Source of the DNA: Sphingomonadales bacterium
Lineage (GTDB): Bacteria > Pseudomonadota > Alphaproteobacteria > Sphingomonadales > Sphingomonadaceae
Assembly: GCA_017302775.1 (NCBI GenBank)
Contig: JAFLDC010000195.1
Location: 1-5,696, forward strand
Length of the DNA stretch: 5,696 bases
Reading direction: 5' to 3'
Positions within the stretch are counted from its first letter, which is position 1, and each line of letters begins with the position of its first letter. Under the pieces are notes generated by a model. The model made no database searches, was not told the origin of the DNA, and was given only the letters and a program-made list of their open reading frames with translations. The translations under genes and the position numbers were made by a program. This document shows positions 5,385 to 5,696 of this stretch, piece after piece.

Positions 5385-5696
5385 TCGGCCGCCTCAACCA
5401 TGTCGCCATTGTCGTCCCTGATCTCGCCGCGGCCGCCACACGTTATCGCGACCTGCTCGGCGCAGACGTCCACGCCCCGCGCGACCTGCCCGAGCACGGC
5501 GTCACCGTCGTCTTCGTCACGCTCGAAAACAGCAAGATCGAACTCATGACCCCGCTCGGCGACGATTCGCCGGTGGCCAAATTCCTCGCCGACCATCCGA
5601 ATGGCGGCATGCACCATGTGTGCTTCGAGGTGCCCGACCTCGCCCACGCCGCGCGGACGCTGACCGATGGCGGCGCACGCGTGCTCGGTGACGGCA
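5381..5696 (+). CDS. mce: Methylmalonyl-CoA epimerase (copy 2), 3' end outside window
   Basis: The first 105 codons of a second VOC-superfamily epimerase are present. The N terminus [15 protein letters not shown], the central [10 protein letters not shown] and the start of the second module, [14 protein letters not shown], agree closely with the standard alphaproteobacterial methylmalonyl-CoA epimerase. Predicted metal ligands His7, Glu54 and His79 are present; the fourth (a Glu near the C terminus) lies beyond the window. It lacks the seven-residue loop insertion seen in the copy at 1855 and differs at many positions, so this is not a recent duplication. Its start is fixed by the 4-bp overlap with the mutase stop. 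Of the two copies, this one looks more like the canonical enzyme that supplies (R)-methylmalonyl-CoA to the mutase, but both could be active. Completeness of the gene cannot be judged here. Confidence 0.9.
   Translation, partial: MIGRLNHVAIVVPDLAAAATRYRDLLGADVHAPRDLPEHGVTVVFVTLENSKIELMTPLGDDSPVAKFLADHPNGGMHHVCFEVPDLAHAARTLTDGGARVLGDG

Overview
The window is a compact, GC-rich, all-plus-strand gene cluster for propionyl-CoA to succinyl-CoA conversion (the methylmalonyl-CoA pathway). Codon use, the close resemblance of the encoded enzymes to those I know from sphingomonads/erythrobacters, and a CTCTCCCC-type dispersed palindromic repeat of the kind common in these bacteria suggest an alphaproteobacterium of the order Sphingomonadales. 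The taxonomic call is inference from recall, not a database result.

Layout: 1-187 is the 3' end of pccB (propionyl-CoA carboxylase beta chain). 188-371 is a non-coding spacer with one GC-rich inverted repeat. 372-1370 encodes an uncharacterised membrane protein with an N-terminal SHOCT motif, one transmembrane helix and a large probably periplasmic domain. 1385-1858 (start uncertain; 1469 and 1478 are alternatives) encodes an uncharacterised small protein with three predicted membrane segments. 1855-2298 encodes a methylmalonyl-CoA epimerase (copy 1), joined to the previous gene by an ATGA overlap. 2299-2482 is filled almost entirely by a nested imperfect inverted repeat of about 160 bp. 2483-3271 encodes a crotonase-fold enzyme whose active-site residues look like a PaaG-type isomerase rather than a hydratase. 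3273-5384 encodes a full-length B12-dependent methylmalonyl-CoA mutase. 5381-5696 is the 5' part of a second, different methylmalonyl-CoA epimerase, again joined by an ATGA overlap and cut by the window edge.

How they work together: PCC carboxylates propionyl-CoA to (S)-methylmalonyl-CoA, the epimerase makes the (R) form, and the mutase rearranges it to succinyl-CoA for the TCA cycle. The gene spacing from 1371 on (14 bp or somewhat more, 4-bp overlap, 184-bp repeat-filled gap, 1 bp, 4-bp overlap) supports one transcript. pccA and the mutase chaperone gene meaB are not in the window.

The parts not explained by the standard pathway are the two epimerase genes on either side of the mutase, the crotonase-family gene with non-hydratase active-site residues, the two unrecognised membrane-protein genes inside the cluster, and the palindromic element between epimerase 1 and the crotonase gene. 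No RNA gene, CRISPR array, transposase or convincing rho-independent terminator was seen, and no credible minus-strand gene.
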